54,309 nt of DNA, taken from Paraburkholderia polaris. GTDB taxonomy: Bacteria > Pseudomonadota > Gammaproteobacteria > Burkholderiales > Burkholderiaceae. Both the position numbers and the translations under genes were made by a program. Below are positions 10,101 to 17,760 of this stretch, piece after piece. The stretch spans positions 1 through 54,309 of the forward strand of contig NZ_JABBGJ010000057.1 in NCBI RefSeq assembly GCF_012927345.1. The letters run 5' to 3'. Numbering within the stretch: the stretch's first letter is position 1; every line of letters starts with the position of its first letter. Under the pieces are notes generated by a model, which was given only the letters and a program-made list of their open reading frames with translations, had not been told where the DNA came from and searched no databases.

Positions 10101-11950
10101 GAAGACGGATCGATTGCACCGAGCGCTTGCAGATCGAAATTGACCGCTTCCTTCGGCTGCGAAAACGACTTGGCCGTCGACAAGCGATAAGGCGTCGCGC
10201 CGCGCGCGATCAGCACCTCACGCGTCACACGCACCTTGTACGCCGCGCCGTCCTGCGCGAACAGCGTCAACGCATAACGGCTCGGTTCTTTGGCGGCGGG
10301 CAGCGTGAGGCTCGCGTTGCCGTCGCTATCGGTCGTGAGTTCCTGCTGTTCCAGCTTGACCGGAAACAACCCCGCATAGCGCAGTTCACCGTCGACGATC
10401 GTCACTTTCTGCGCACGCAGCGTGACCGAAACCTTGCTGTCGCGCACAGGCTTGCCGTCCGGATAGCGCAACTGGATCTTGCCCTTCAGTTGCTCGCCGG
10501 TTGCATAGTCGGTTTTATCCATCGACAGGTTGACGTCGAAATGCGGCTTCACATATTCGGCGACGCGAAATGCGCTGCCGTATACATCGCCGTTGTAATC
10601 GAAGCGCAGCGTATAGCCGCCGGCGGTGGCATCGGCGGGCAGCGTGAACGAGGTATCCGCGCCCGTATCGGAAGCAAAATGCACCTTGCTGGTCGCCACC
10701 GGCGAGCCGTTCGGATCGAGTACGTCGAGCTTGATATCGGCATCGGCCGGCGCGGTCGATTGCGTCGCGTTCTGGAACGTGCGGCCGATGAACTTCACAT
10801 GCACCGCGTCACCCGGCCGGTACATCGGACGGTCGGTCACCGCGTAGATCTTGGTGTTGTAGATCTCGCTGTCGTAATAGAAATTCTCCGAGACGAACAC
10901 GCCGCCTTGCGGATCGGTGCCCAGAACATAGCTGCGCTCGGGGCTCACGTGTTGCAGCACCAGTGCGCCGTCGCTGCCGGTCGCGCCGCTTTGCAGCACG
11001 CCGACGCCGTCGGTCCAGCTCACGTCGGTATTCGGCACCGGCTTGCCGTTATCGCGCCGTGTGGTCCACACCAGCATGCCGCTCGACGCCGCTTTCACGA
11101 CCGCGACCGTGTCCGACACGAACAGCAAGGTATGCGCGCGATAGTTGCCGATCACAGCCTCGACGATATACAGCCCCGGCGGCAGCTTGCCGACCGGAAT
11201 CATCACGTTGCCTGAACTCGCTTCAATGAAGTTACTGCTGCTGCCTTCGAGATTCACTCCCTTCGGCGGCTCGATCACCTTCGCGTCCCAGATCGGATAG
11301 CGAAAGCGCGCGACCATGTCATAGCCTTTCAGCGGCGCGAACTGCGAGTTCTGCTGGAATTGCGTCTGCTTGCCGGTCTCTTCGCCGAGCTTGAATTGCG
11401 GCTCGGCTTGGGTCGCCTTGCTGCGCGTTGCGAACGACAGCACGCGCTGCCACGCGCGGCGTGCCTCGGTGAACCAGCGGTCCCACAAATAAGCCAACGT
11501 ATTTGCCAGCCCTTCGCCCTGGTAATTCGGCGCGACATTCAGTCGATGCAGATTCTTCTGCGCCTTCAAAAAGTCCAACGGCTTCGGCACGCGATAGACG
11601 ACGATGTCCGCGCCGCCGTACGCCTGCAACGCATCCTTAAACTCGCGGCCGGGTGCTTCCAGCCGCACCTGCGCCAACTGATCGCTGCCGAAGCTCGCAT
11701 CCGACAGCAGGAAGAACGGCTGACCGTCGACCTTCTGCGAAGTGAAGTTGCTCGACGGCGCCGATTGCAGCGTCGGATTCGCGGCGATGTTGGTATCGGC
11801 GGCGGTGCTCGAGGCGTCGTCGTCGGCATAGGCCGTTGGTGCGATGACGAGCGTCATGGCCGCGAAGAGCGCGACCAGCGCGACGCCCGCACGACGATGT
11901 AAGTTGCCGAGCCAGGCGCGCGACGCGGTGACGGAATTCAATCGGGTCAT
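7124..11950 (-). CDS. yfaS: Bacterial alpha-2-macroglobulin, YfaS type, with intact CxEQ motif (1608 aa)
   Basis: This is a very large exported protein built of macroglobulin beta-domains. Recognisable blocks are the MG2-type VTDRPMYRPGDAVHVKFIGR, the SDKPVYGPGDTVTLNFDS region, and the A2M block ATMTFKMPDSLARWRITVRA. Bacterial macroglobulins are thought to trap proteases in the periplasm. The thioester motif is present as C1103-A-E-Q1106 in YPYGCAEQTSSRL. An ATG at 11950 overlaps the yfaT stop as ATGA and gives a signal peptide ending in APTAYA, so this start is preferred over one 26 codons upstream. Many YfaS-type proteins are reported to lack the thioester, so its presence is notable. There is no N-terminal lipobox. 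Confidence 0.93.
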   Translation of the reverse strand: MTRLNSVTASRAWLGNLHRRAGVALVALFAAMTLVIAPTAYADDDASSTAADTNIAANPTLQSAPSSNFTSQKVDGQPFFLLSDASFGSDQLAQVRLEAPGREFKDALQAYGGADIVVYRVPKPLDFLKAQKNLHRLNVAPNYQGEGLANTLAYLWDRWFTEARRAWQRVLSFATRSKATQAEPQFKLGEETGKQTQFQQNSQFAPLKGYDMVARFRYPIWDAKVIEPPKGVNLEGSSSNFIEASSGNVMIPVGKLPPGLYIVEAVIGNYRAHTLLFVSDTVAVVKAASSGMLVWTTRRDNGKPVPNTDVSWTDGVGVLQSGATGSDGALVLQHVSPERSYVLGTDPQGGVFVSENFYYDSEIYNTKIYAVTDRPMYRPGDAVHVKFIGRTFQNATQSTAPADADIKLDVLDPNGSPVATSKVHFASDTGADTSFTLPADATAGGYTLRFDYNGDVYGSAFRVAEYVKPHFDVNLSMDKTDYATGEQLKGKIQLRYPDGKPVRDSKVSVTLRAQKVTIVDGELRYAGLFPVKLEQQELTTDSDGNASLTLPAAKEPSRYALTLFAQDGAAYKVRVTREVLIARGATPYRLSTAKSFSQPKEAVNFDLQALGAIDPSSHAPAKWEWTRLESQTHGEGALKGATAGGKLSFPVQFDEPGSYMLSVKDDTGNLLAAASHWVAGDGLKAIPGSVEIVFDRDKYKIGDTAEALITFPMPVDDALLTLERDNVEHRALLTAGGDWLQLQRVAPSQWKARIKVGEEFAPNMTFSVLYVHAGEYVFQNAGIVVAQPQFELNVKSDKPVYGPGDTVTLNFDSTLNGKPEAANLTVSVVDEMVYVLQPEIAPNIVDFFYHPRRNNVRTSSSLSFITYDLARSPLKGAPGGPQRANYNERGVKVLERPRRDDQDTAAWEGTLKTDANGHATMTFKMPDSLARWRITVRAAAPDGMVGQRTAYVRSDKALYLKWSGPSHFRVNDQPAIDMIAFNQTDADMDAEWVVDGGGLSLNQKVTLKRGANYLRLPSGALKAGVINASLRRTGKDVDRLQTTIHLDASGWLDLHQNTVALDGSNKPLNLPQDAQDISVRFVGSAASQFARVADDLINYPYGCAEQTSSRLIPLALAHDAIGRGLGGDGGASSTQGLEALLRNQRQRLAMLAGVGGTFGWWGDTTGGSSLITAYAYYADWLASRSLGITLPADNWQHAMDVYRDAGAKEPLLHRALALWFMQQMGLPVATPVSGVAADLMSDAAATGKAPSGNATYGASDSIVFAQADSPRGKQMATLLIANMARSTNAQLPDGFDAAASAVRAALANDPAPLVQSLLYMTGGDSGAAVDASALLAKSSADYPTLDRALTLLWVRKALGGDTTPASLPSLQVAGWTRAATPTGTPLWKWTGAARAEGSPLGGLPATLDAGGARTDVNALVSFRSHTSEDSRLNITVERRFYKLEPLEVTVDPKKAGGAESQLGRSAFTARLVKSGDAIDSNALYVDEVTLTPRSGNAYHYGLLDVPLPPGGDVEATSWGVSIDGLPGEKEGVSGPQPFARAASYEMGELAYHQPVPLLDRPVTLRQLVRFALPGTFALPPARYFRMYQPDAKAFEGGKSDRVTTLRIQ

Positions 11951-12813
11951 GGTGTCAGAAAGTCCAAACGAAACACGCCAACGAAATTCGGATTGCCGTC
12001 GAGCGGCTGCCAGCGGGAATCTTTCCATTGCATCAAGTCGGAGACGGCGACGGCGCGCAGACCGGTATCGGTCGGCGTAACGGTGCCTGTGTGATAAGCG
12101 ATGTAGCGATCCAGCCAGATCATCAGATGCTGGTCGTCGCCCTGGTCGAAGAACAGCAAGTCGCCGGGCAGCGCCTGATTCACGTCCTTCGAAACAAACC
12201 GGCTATTGCGTTGAATCAGCGCGATCGCCGACGCGTACGCGCCGGTGGAACCGTCGAGCTGGGTCCAGCGATTCGCGATTCCGCGTTGCGATGCGGACAA
12301 CTGCAGTTCGGGCGGCATGCTGCTGGTGTCCGCGAGACTGGTCATGCCATTCGCGCGCAGCCATTTGCTGTCATGCGGCTTGAGCGTCTCGCCGACGGCA
12401 AAGCGCACGAGGCCCGCACAATCGCGTTGCGTCCAACGCGGTGTTGGGCCGCGGCGCATTTGCTGGTCGACGATCCGCACGAACCAGGCGCGAAATGCGG
12501 CGGATTGCTGAGGCGAGAGCGCGTCGGGGTCGGGCGATGCGGTTGCGGTGGTGAGCGCGTTTGCGTAGGGCGCAAGGCTGGCCATCGCGAACGCGGAAGC
12601 CGCCCGAGCGAGCCAGATGCGCCGCGTGACAGCGATGGTACGGAGCATCGGCGAAGAAGAAGTAGCAGTCGCGTCAGTGGTGGCGGATGCGTCGCCCGCG
12701 CCAGTGGCGAAATGCGCGGCTCGTGCGCGCTCACGCGTCGCACATTCACGCGCCTGCGCCTGCACGCGCGCATCCGCCGCGAACGCCACGTCGGAGACGT
12801 GAAGGCGGCGCAT
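11947..12813 (-). CDS. yfaT: YfaT-like DUF1175 protein with NlpC/P60-like motifs (up to 288 aa)
   Basis: This is the DUF1175 protein of the yfa cluster, predicted to be exported. It contains RDCAGLVRFAVGE (Cys132), LPGDLLFFDQGDDQHLMIWL (His229) and AYHTG (His241). This pattern resembles the Cys-His catalytic layout of NlpC/P60 peptidoglycan endopeptidases, and an enzymatic role is inference from it. The start at 12813 directly follows the yfaA stop and has GAGG upstream. However, an internal ATG at 12648 gives a 233-aa product starting MLRTIAVTRRIWLARAASAF, which has a twin-arginine-like signal and a length closer to E. coli YfaT. That start may be the real one. The stop overlaps the yfaS start. 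Confidence 0.84.
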   Translation of the reverse strand: MRRLHVSDVAFAADARVQAQARECATRERARAAHFATGAGDASATTDATATSSSPMLRTIAVTRRIWLARAASAFAMASLAPYANALTTATASPDPDALSPQQSAAFRAWFVRIVDQQMRRGPTPRWTQRDCAGLVRFAVGETLKPHDSKWLRANGMTSLADTSSMPPELQLSASQRGIANRWTQLDGSTGAYASAIALIQRNSRFVSKDVNQALPGDLLFFDQGDDQHLMIWLDRYIAYHTGTVTPTDTGLRAVAVSDLMQWKDSRWQPLDGNPNFVGVFRLDFLTP

Positions 12814-14604
12814 TCAATCGCCCTCGGTGCCGGGCTGATCCACCGGTGCATCAGCCGCACCGGCATCCGCATCGCCACCCGCACCCGCCTTCGCGCGATC
12901 GAACCACCACTCCACCGGCACCCAACCCGTCGAACCCGGCAAGTTCTGCGGCAGTGTCAACGAAACCGGCGGGTAGTGTGCAAGCGCATGCAGCTTCGGC
13001 ACGAGATGGGTGCGCGACGCATTGCGGAACACCGCTTCCTGATCCGGCGGCAGCGCCGCGCCCGCTTCGCGTTCGATCAACGCAGCCGCGGACGACGGCG
13101 TCAGCGTCAGAATCGTGCGCGGCAGCCGCTGCGGCGCGAGCGTATCGGCGAGGGCCGGATAGCGCTTGTCGAGCACGGCGAGCGTATCGTCGACCAGACG
13201 TGAATCAGGGGAGAAAATCAGATAGCCGTGCGCCAGTGCGAGCGTCACCGGGAAATAGCGCTCCGCCGACAGCTGCGACGCGAACGACGCCTTGCTGGAC
13301 AAAGCGGTACCCGAGCGCGCACTGACCGGCCGTTGCCACACGGTGACGCCGGCGCCCTGGTCGTGCTTCGTGACCGGCAAGCGGCGATAGCCCGAATCGG
13401 CGTCGCCGGATTTGGCGGCCTTCGCCTCGTACGCGCCGATCACGCCGCCAAAGGTCTTACCGAGCGAGGCCTTCAGCGCAGCGATGCCCGCCGCGTCCTG
13501 CGTCTTCACGCGAGCGACGAACACCGGCGCGACCAGCGCGGACTTCGCATACCAGCAGACGGCCGCAGGGCCGGCGAGCTGATCGCCGATCGCAGCAGCG
13601 CCATCCGCGCCAACATCCGCAACCTTGCCCAACAGGCCCGACGCCTCTTTCCAATCGGCCGGCAAGCTCGCGCACGCTGCCGGATTGGCCGGCAACGCGC
13701 GCCACAAGTCGGCGCTATTCCACTCCTCGGGCAACTTGCCTGGCTCGATCAAAGCGGACGTCTGCCAGTTCGCCGCCGAGTTGCCGGTCGGCGAAAAATC
13801 GAATCGCAGCGCGTCGATACCGGAGAAAAATGCCTGATAGCCAAACGACAAATAATTCGCCGACACCACCAGCCGATGTCCCTTCGGCGCATCGCCGGGC
13901 GCGTCCAGTTGATAGGCGCGCGCCGCATCGTCGCGGCCAGACGAGAGCATCTCGGACACGGCGTCGGCCCGCTCGCTCAGCAAGCTGCCTTTCGCGTCGA
14001 GCAGCACGCCGGGTGCGGACATCACAACAAGGCGGTCGTCCTTCGTCGCGAACAGAATCGTGCGGCCAACCGCCAGCTTCAACGCATAGACGGGCACGTC
14101 GCCGGAGAGTTTGGCGACCTGGCTCAGCTGCGAGTCGCTCGCGACAACGTTGCCGAAGCCTTGCAGCAGCTTCGCCAGACCGTTACGGTGCATTGACATC
14201 ACCCAGTAACCGAGGCGGCCATCTGGCGAGCGCCACAGCAACACATGCGCGGGTTCGTCGAATACGCGGCGGATCAATTCATCGCGCCAGTCCAGTTGAT
14301 GTTCGAATGCGAGACGCCGCAACGCGCCTTCTGTGGACAGCCGCGTGTCGTTCGATTCGTAATAGTCGACGAAGTCCTGAGTCAGCACGTCGTGCAACAG
14401 CGGCACACGCAAGATGTCGCGCGGCAAACGCGAGAGCGCTTCGCTGTCGATCACTGCGTCCGGGTGATGAATATCGAGCACGACTTCGCCGTTTTCAGCG
14501 GCTTTGCGATGCGCGAATGGACGCCACACCGCCTGAATGACGATGCCGGCCACGACCAGAAGACCGACTACCAGGATTGCAATCTTTTTACGCGACATCT
14601 TCAT
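12814..14604 (-). CDS. yfaA: YfaA-like DUF2138 membrane-anchored protein (596 aa)
   Basis: This is the first gene of the yfa operon. The protein starts with a positively charged end and one hydrophobic helix (KKIAILVVGLLVVAGIVIQA), so it is probably anchored in the inner membrane with the rest in the periplasm. The body matches the DUF2138 family of E. coli YfaA, including the LSRLPRDILRVPLLHDVLTQ block and the pattern of polar repeats after it. The function is unknown. The stop is immediately followed by the yfaT ATG. The C-terminal tail is rich in Asp, Ala and Gly. The Shine-Dalgarno signal is weak, and a second ATG two codons in is equally possible. Confidence 0.86.
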   Translation of the reverse strand: MKMSRKKIAILVVGLLVVAGIVIQAVWRPFAHRKAAENGEVVLDIHHPDAVIDSEALSRLPRDILRVPLLHDVLTQDFVDYYESNDTRLSTEGALRRLAFEHQLDWRDELIRRVFDEPAHVLLWRSPDGRLGYWVMSMHRNGLAKLLQGFGNVVASDSQLSQVAKLSGDVPVYALKLAVGRTILFATKDDRLVVMSAPGVLLDAKGSLLSERADAVSEMLSSGRDDAARAYQLDAPGDAPKGHRLVVSANYLSFGYQAFFSGIDALRFDFSPTGNSAANWQTSALIEPGKLPEEWNSADLWRALPANPAACASLPADWKEASGLLGKVADVGADGAAAIGDQLAGPAAVCWYAKSALVAPVFVARVKTQDAAGIAALKASLGKTFGGVIGAYEAKAAKSGDADSGYRRLPVTKHDQGAGVTVWQRPVSARSGTALSSKASFASQLSAERYFPVTLALAHGYLIFSPDSRLVDDTLAVLDKRYPALADTLAPQRLPRTILTLTPSSAAALIEREAGAALPPDQEAVFRNASRTHLVPKLHALAHYPPVSLTLPQNLPGSTGWVPVEWWFDRAKAGAGGDADAGAADAPVDQPGTEGD

Positions 14605-14646
14605 CTGATTTTTTCTGGTTCGATGCGACGGTATTAACGTGGATTG

Positions 14647-14666
14647 CCGATGAATTAACTCATCGG
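14647..14666. promoter_or_regulatory. Palindromic operator candidate upstream of yfaA
   Basis: The sequence is CCGATGA-ATTAAC-TCATCGG. The 7-bp arms are perfect and the TTAA centre is nearly symmetrical. It lies about 45 bp upstream of the first start codon of the yfa operon, where a repressor site would be expected. No good promoter hexamers were found next to it. Confidence 0.4.
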
Positions 14667-15087
14667 GATCATTCGCCGAAGGCAGCGATGATAACCGATA
14701 TTTTTAGCTCAAAACCGGCGGCACTCTCCATTTAACAATTAGCCATGTTTCAGGAGTTTGACGGAAATACTGGGCGAATGGAATTAAATCATTAGAAAGC
14801 ACGCCCATTCGAAGCAGCGGCTTGAGTTAAAACGGCGGGCCGAGCAGGCGATGGCATACAAGGTAGGAAGCGCTTACGCCTGCTGCCGCCCTGAACGGGA
14901 CAGAGGAGAGCGTGCGAGCATAGTCTGGCCGCGCGTGGCCTTATGTCGCTTTACCGGACCTGGATGGTTACGCTAAATCTCCGCGATTTAGCGTCTGCAT
15001 AAAAAACCCGGCTGCGCACCGCGTGCTCACCGGGTTATTTCAGGCATTGCTCTTACTGCTTTTCCGCAAATACAGCGTTAGCCGCCA
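14667..15087. other. Intergenic region between yfaA and the aminotransferase, with a perfect hairpin at 14970-14994
   Basis: No gene is visible here. It contains a perfect 10-bp stem ACGCTAAATC/GATTTAGCGT with loop TCCGC at 14970-14994, not followed by a T-run on either strand, and the aminotransferase terminator at 15001-15036. The rest is AT-richer than its surroundings near 14700-14800 and is probably the yfa promoter region. Confidence 0.55.
15001..15036 (-). terminator. Intrinsic terminator of the ama/aminotransferase operon
   Basis: On the minus strand a stem AACCCGG/CCGGGTT (15030-15036 with 15005-15011) encloses a GC-rich inner segment and is followed by a run of T residues (15006-15001). 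It lies about 50 bp after the aminotransferase stop. Confidence 0.75.
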
Positions 15088-16308
15088 TCAAAAGAGTGTG
15101 AGCGCCTGCTTCATTCTCTGCACACCGGTTTCGATATCGGCCACGCCCGGCGCCGCAAATGACAAGCGCAACGCCGCCAGATCAATACTGTCTTTATAGA
15201 ACGCAAGGCCCGGCACAAACATGACGTTGCGCTCGATACACGCGCGCAAATAATCGGACGCATTCTGCCCACCCTTCAATTGCGCCCACACGAACATGCC
15301 GCCGGCAGGACGATGAAACGCGATGGCGTCACCCAAATGCTCATCGAGCGCATTGCACAACGTGCGGCACTTCCCGGCATAGGCGTCGACGATCCGTGGC
15401 AGATGTCGCTCCAACGCGCCGCTCGCGAGATAGTCGGCGGCGATCGCCTGGGTCCACGGCGAGCTGCACAGGTCGACCGTTTGCTTGGCGATCACGCAAC
15501 GGCGCAAGATTTCCGCATGCGCGATCATCCAGCCGACCCGCAAACCCGGTGCGACGATTTTGGACAGACTCGAAAAATGCACGACCCAGTCGCGCGAACC
15601 CGGCACCTGATCGCTCAACGCGAGCAGCGACGGCAACGCCGCGCCGCTGAAACGCAGGTCGCCATAGGGATCGTCTTCGACGATCAGAAAATGGTAGCGC
15701 GCCGCCAGCTTCAGCAACGCCATGCGGCGCTCGAGCGACAAGGTCGCGCCGGTCGGATTGGCAAAGGTCGGGACGGTGTAGAGCAGCTTCGGCGGCCGCG
15801 CGAATGTGCCCGCTGCGGTGCCCGCTTCCGTGTCCGCCTCGAGCAACGCGGCGAGCGCGGCGACATCGAGCCCGTCCTGGTCGACCGGCACCGTCACCAC
15901 GTCGGCCCCTTGCAGCTTCAGTGCCTGCAAGGTCGCCGGATAGGCAGGCTGTTCGACCAGCACCACGTCGCCCGGCGCGACCATCACGCGCAGTAGCAGA
16001 TCGAAGCCTTGCTGCGAACCAGTCGTGACGAGCAATTCCGGCGGCGTGCAAGGCGTACCGCGCCGTGTCATCAAATGCGCAAGTTGTTCCTTGAGGACGG
16101 CGAGGCCATCCGTCGGACCATATTGCAAACAGAGCGTGGGCTGCTGCGACGCACGCGCCGCGGCCGCGTCGAGACCTTCGCGGTCGAACAAATCGCTCGC
16201 CGGGTAGCCGCCGGCAAACGAAATCATGCCGGGCTGCGCCAGATACTTGAACAGCTCGCGGATCGGCGAACCGGTCGGCGCTTCGAATGCAGGATTGAAC
16301 GTGAACAT
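15088..16308 (-). CDS. PLP-dependent aminotransferase, probably 2-aminoadipate transaminase (406 aa)
   Basis: This is a fold-type I pyridoxal-phosphate aminotransferase of the LysN/MocR C-terminal-domain kind. The PLP-binding lysine is K250 in SSLSKIVAPGLRVGW. Other family marks are SFAGGYP near the N-terminus, TTGSQQGFDL, PTFANPTG and VEDDPYGDLRF. No N-terminal GntR DNA-binding domain is present, so it is an enzyme and not a MocR regulator. It follows amaA and amaB on the same strand, which points to 2-aminoadipate as substrate and 2-oxoadipate as product in lysine catabolism. The substrate is inferred from context. The 123-bp gap to amaA contains a palindrome, so it may also have its own promoter. 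Confidence 0.87.
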   Translation of the reverse strand: MFTFNPAFEAPTGSPIRELFKYLAQPGMISFAGGYPASDLFDREGLDAAAARASQQPTLCLQYGPTDGLAVLKEQLAHLMTRRGTPCTPPELLVTTGSQQGFDLLLRVMVAPGDVVLVEQPAYPATLQALKLQGADVVTVPVDQDGLDVAALAALLEADTEAGTAAGTFARPPKLLYTVPTFANPTGATLSLERRMALLKLAARYHFLIVEDDPYGDLRFSGAALPSLLALSDQVPGSRDWVVHFSSLSKIVAPGLRVGWMIAHAEILRRCVIAKQTVDLCSSPWTQAIAADYLASGALERHLPRIVDAYAGKCRTLCNALDEHLGDAIAFHRPAGGMFVWAQLKGGQNASDYLRACIERNVMFVPGLAFYKDSIDLAALRLSFAAPGVADIETGVQRMKQALTLF

Positions 16309-16388
16309 GGTGACGGGCCGTTTATCTTGTCGATGGAAGATCGGCGTCGATTGTGGCCATCGTCCGGGTAAGGGGCAAACGATATCTA

Positions 16389-16404
16389 CGCACTACGTAT
16401 TGCG
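16389..16404. promoter_or_regulatory. Palindromic operator candidate upstream of the aminotransferase
   Basis: CGCACTACGTATTGCG is a 16-bp palindrome with one mismatched pair. It lies in the gap between amaA and the aminotransferase gene, about 80 bp before the latter's start codon. Confidence 0.35.
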
Positions 16405-16431
16405 TTTTCCGCATTACCTCGAACACGCCGG

Positions 16432-17604
16432 CTAAACCACGTTCTTCTCCACGATCGGCCGGTTTTCGAGTACGCGTGTAAAGCTCAGCGAACCCAGATC
16501 AAGCGTCGTGTAGCGGCCATGCAAAATCAATTCGCTGATGCCGCGGCCGGTTGCCGGGCCCTGTTGCAAACCGTGCCCGCTAAAGCCATTGGCGAAAATG
16601 CAGTTATCGACGTCCGGGTGATGTCCGATGATTGCGTTCTGATCGAGCACGTTGTATTCGTAGTAGCCCGACCAGCAGTTCTGCACGCGCAGCGCTTCGA
16701 ATTGCGGCACGCGATGCGCGAGCGTTGGCCAGATCACGTCGTCGAATATCGCGTGATCGACTTCGTCGAGCGGCAAATCGTCGGGGTCGTTATCCGCGGA
16801 CGGTGACGTACCGCAAATGAACGATGCGCCTTCAGGCCGGAAATACACGCCGCTCGGATCGATCAGCAACGGACAATGGTCGAGCCGCGCTGGCGATGTG
16901 ACATTAAAAATACTGCGGCGTCGTGCGAACACCGGAAGGTCGATGCCGGCCATCTGCGCGACTTTGCGCGACCAGGCGCCCGCAGCGTTCACTACCACGT
17001 CGCAGGCGTAGACCTCGCCATTCGCGGTTTGAACTTGCGTGACGTGTTTGCCGTCGCGATGCAGCGCGGTGACGTCGGCGGCAACATAGCGTGCGCCGAG
17101 CGACTGTGCTTTTTTGCGCAGCGCCTGCACGAGACCATAGCCGTCAAACCAACCCTCGCCGCTTTCGCCGTAAGCGCCGGCAATGAGGTCTTCTGTGTTG
17201 AGCCAGGGAAAGCGTGCTTGCAACGCGCCTTTGTCGAGCAGACTGATATCGGCGCCGAGACTCTTTTGCAGCGCATGATTCTCACGCAGCGTCGCCTCAC
17301 CGGCGGGAGTGGCGAGAAACAGATAGCCGCCTTCGTGCAGATCGATCGACGGTTTCGCACCATCAATCTCGAGCCGCTCGCCGATCGAGCGCAGAAACTC
17401 GATGCCGAATAGCGACATCTGAATGGAGAGCGGGGTAGAGAATTGCTGGCGAATAGATGCCGCCGATAATGCCGACGACGAACGCGCATACGTCGGATCG
17501 CGTTCGATCACCGTGACGCTGACCGTCGGGTCCGACGCCCGCAGAAAATACGCAATCGAGCTGCCGATCACCCCACCGCCGACGATCACGACTTTGGAAC
17601 TCAC
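16432..17604 (-). CDS. amaA: FAD-dependent amine oxidoreductase, probable L-pipecolate oxidase (390 aa)
   Basis: This is a D-amino-acid-oxidase/glycine-oxidase-type flavoenzyme. The N-terminus has the FAD-binding Rossmann motif VVIVGGGVIGSSIAYFL, and the C-terminal part has NGFSGHGLQQGPATG, which binds the flavin ribityl chain. The length is normal for the DAO family. It lies directly after an ALDH7-type dehydrogenase and before an aminotransferase. In Pseudomonas putida, AmaA oxidises L-pipecolate and AmaB oxidises the resulting 2-aminoadipate semialdehyde, so the same pair is inferred here. A sarcosine-oxidase-like or other secondary-amine substrate remains possible. Confidence 0.82.
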   Translation of the reverse strand: MSSKVVIVGGGVIGSSIAYFLRASDPTVSVTVIERDPTYARSSSALSAASIRQQFSTPLSIQMSLFGIEFLRSIGERLEIDGAKPSIDLHEGGYLFLATPAGEATLRENHALQKSLGADISLLDKGALQARFPWLNTEDLIAGAYGESGEGWFDGYGLVQALRKKAQSLGARYVAADVTALHRDGKHVTQVQTANGEVYACDVVVNAAGAWSRKVAQMAGIDLPVFARRRSIFNVTSPARLDHCPLLIDPSGVYFRPEGASFICGTSPSADNDPDDLPLDEVDHAIFDDVIWPTLAHRVPQFEALRVQNCWSGYYEYNVLDQNAIIGHHPDVDNCIFANGFSGHGLQQGPATGRGISELILHGRYTTLDLGSLSFTRVLENRPIVEKNVV

Positions 17605-17676
17605 GTCTTACTCCACGAGTAGCGTGGCCGCTCAGACACAGCGGGCGGCGCAAACGGATTGCTGAAAGAAGTTGTG

Positions 17677-17704
17677 AACAGCGGCGAGTGAATGCGCCGC
17701 TGTT
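17677..17704. other. Perfect intercistronic hairpin between amaB and amaA
   Basis: A 10-bp perfect stem AACAGCGGCG/CGCCGCTGTT with an 8-nt loop lies in the 156-bp gap. On the minus strand (the coding direction) it is not followed by a T-run, so it may protect the amaB mRNA end or be a partial terminator. On the plus strand only TTCT follows. Confidence 0.5.
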
Positions 17705-17760
17705 TTCTACTGAATGCTCTACTGCTTTATGGCTACGTTGCGGTGCGGCTACTGACCGGA

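Noticed and set aside
7676..10102. An 808-codon open frame on the plus strand inside yfaS
   Set aside because: Arg/His/Gln-rich shadow of the macroglobulin gene with no known motif or ribosome-binding site.
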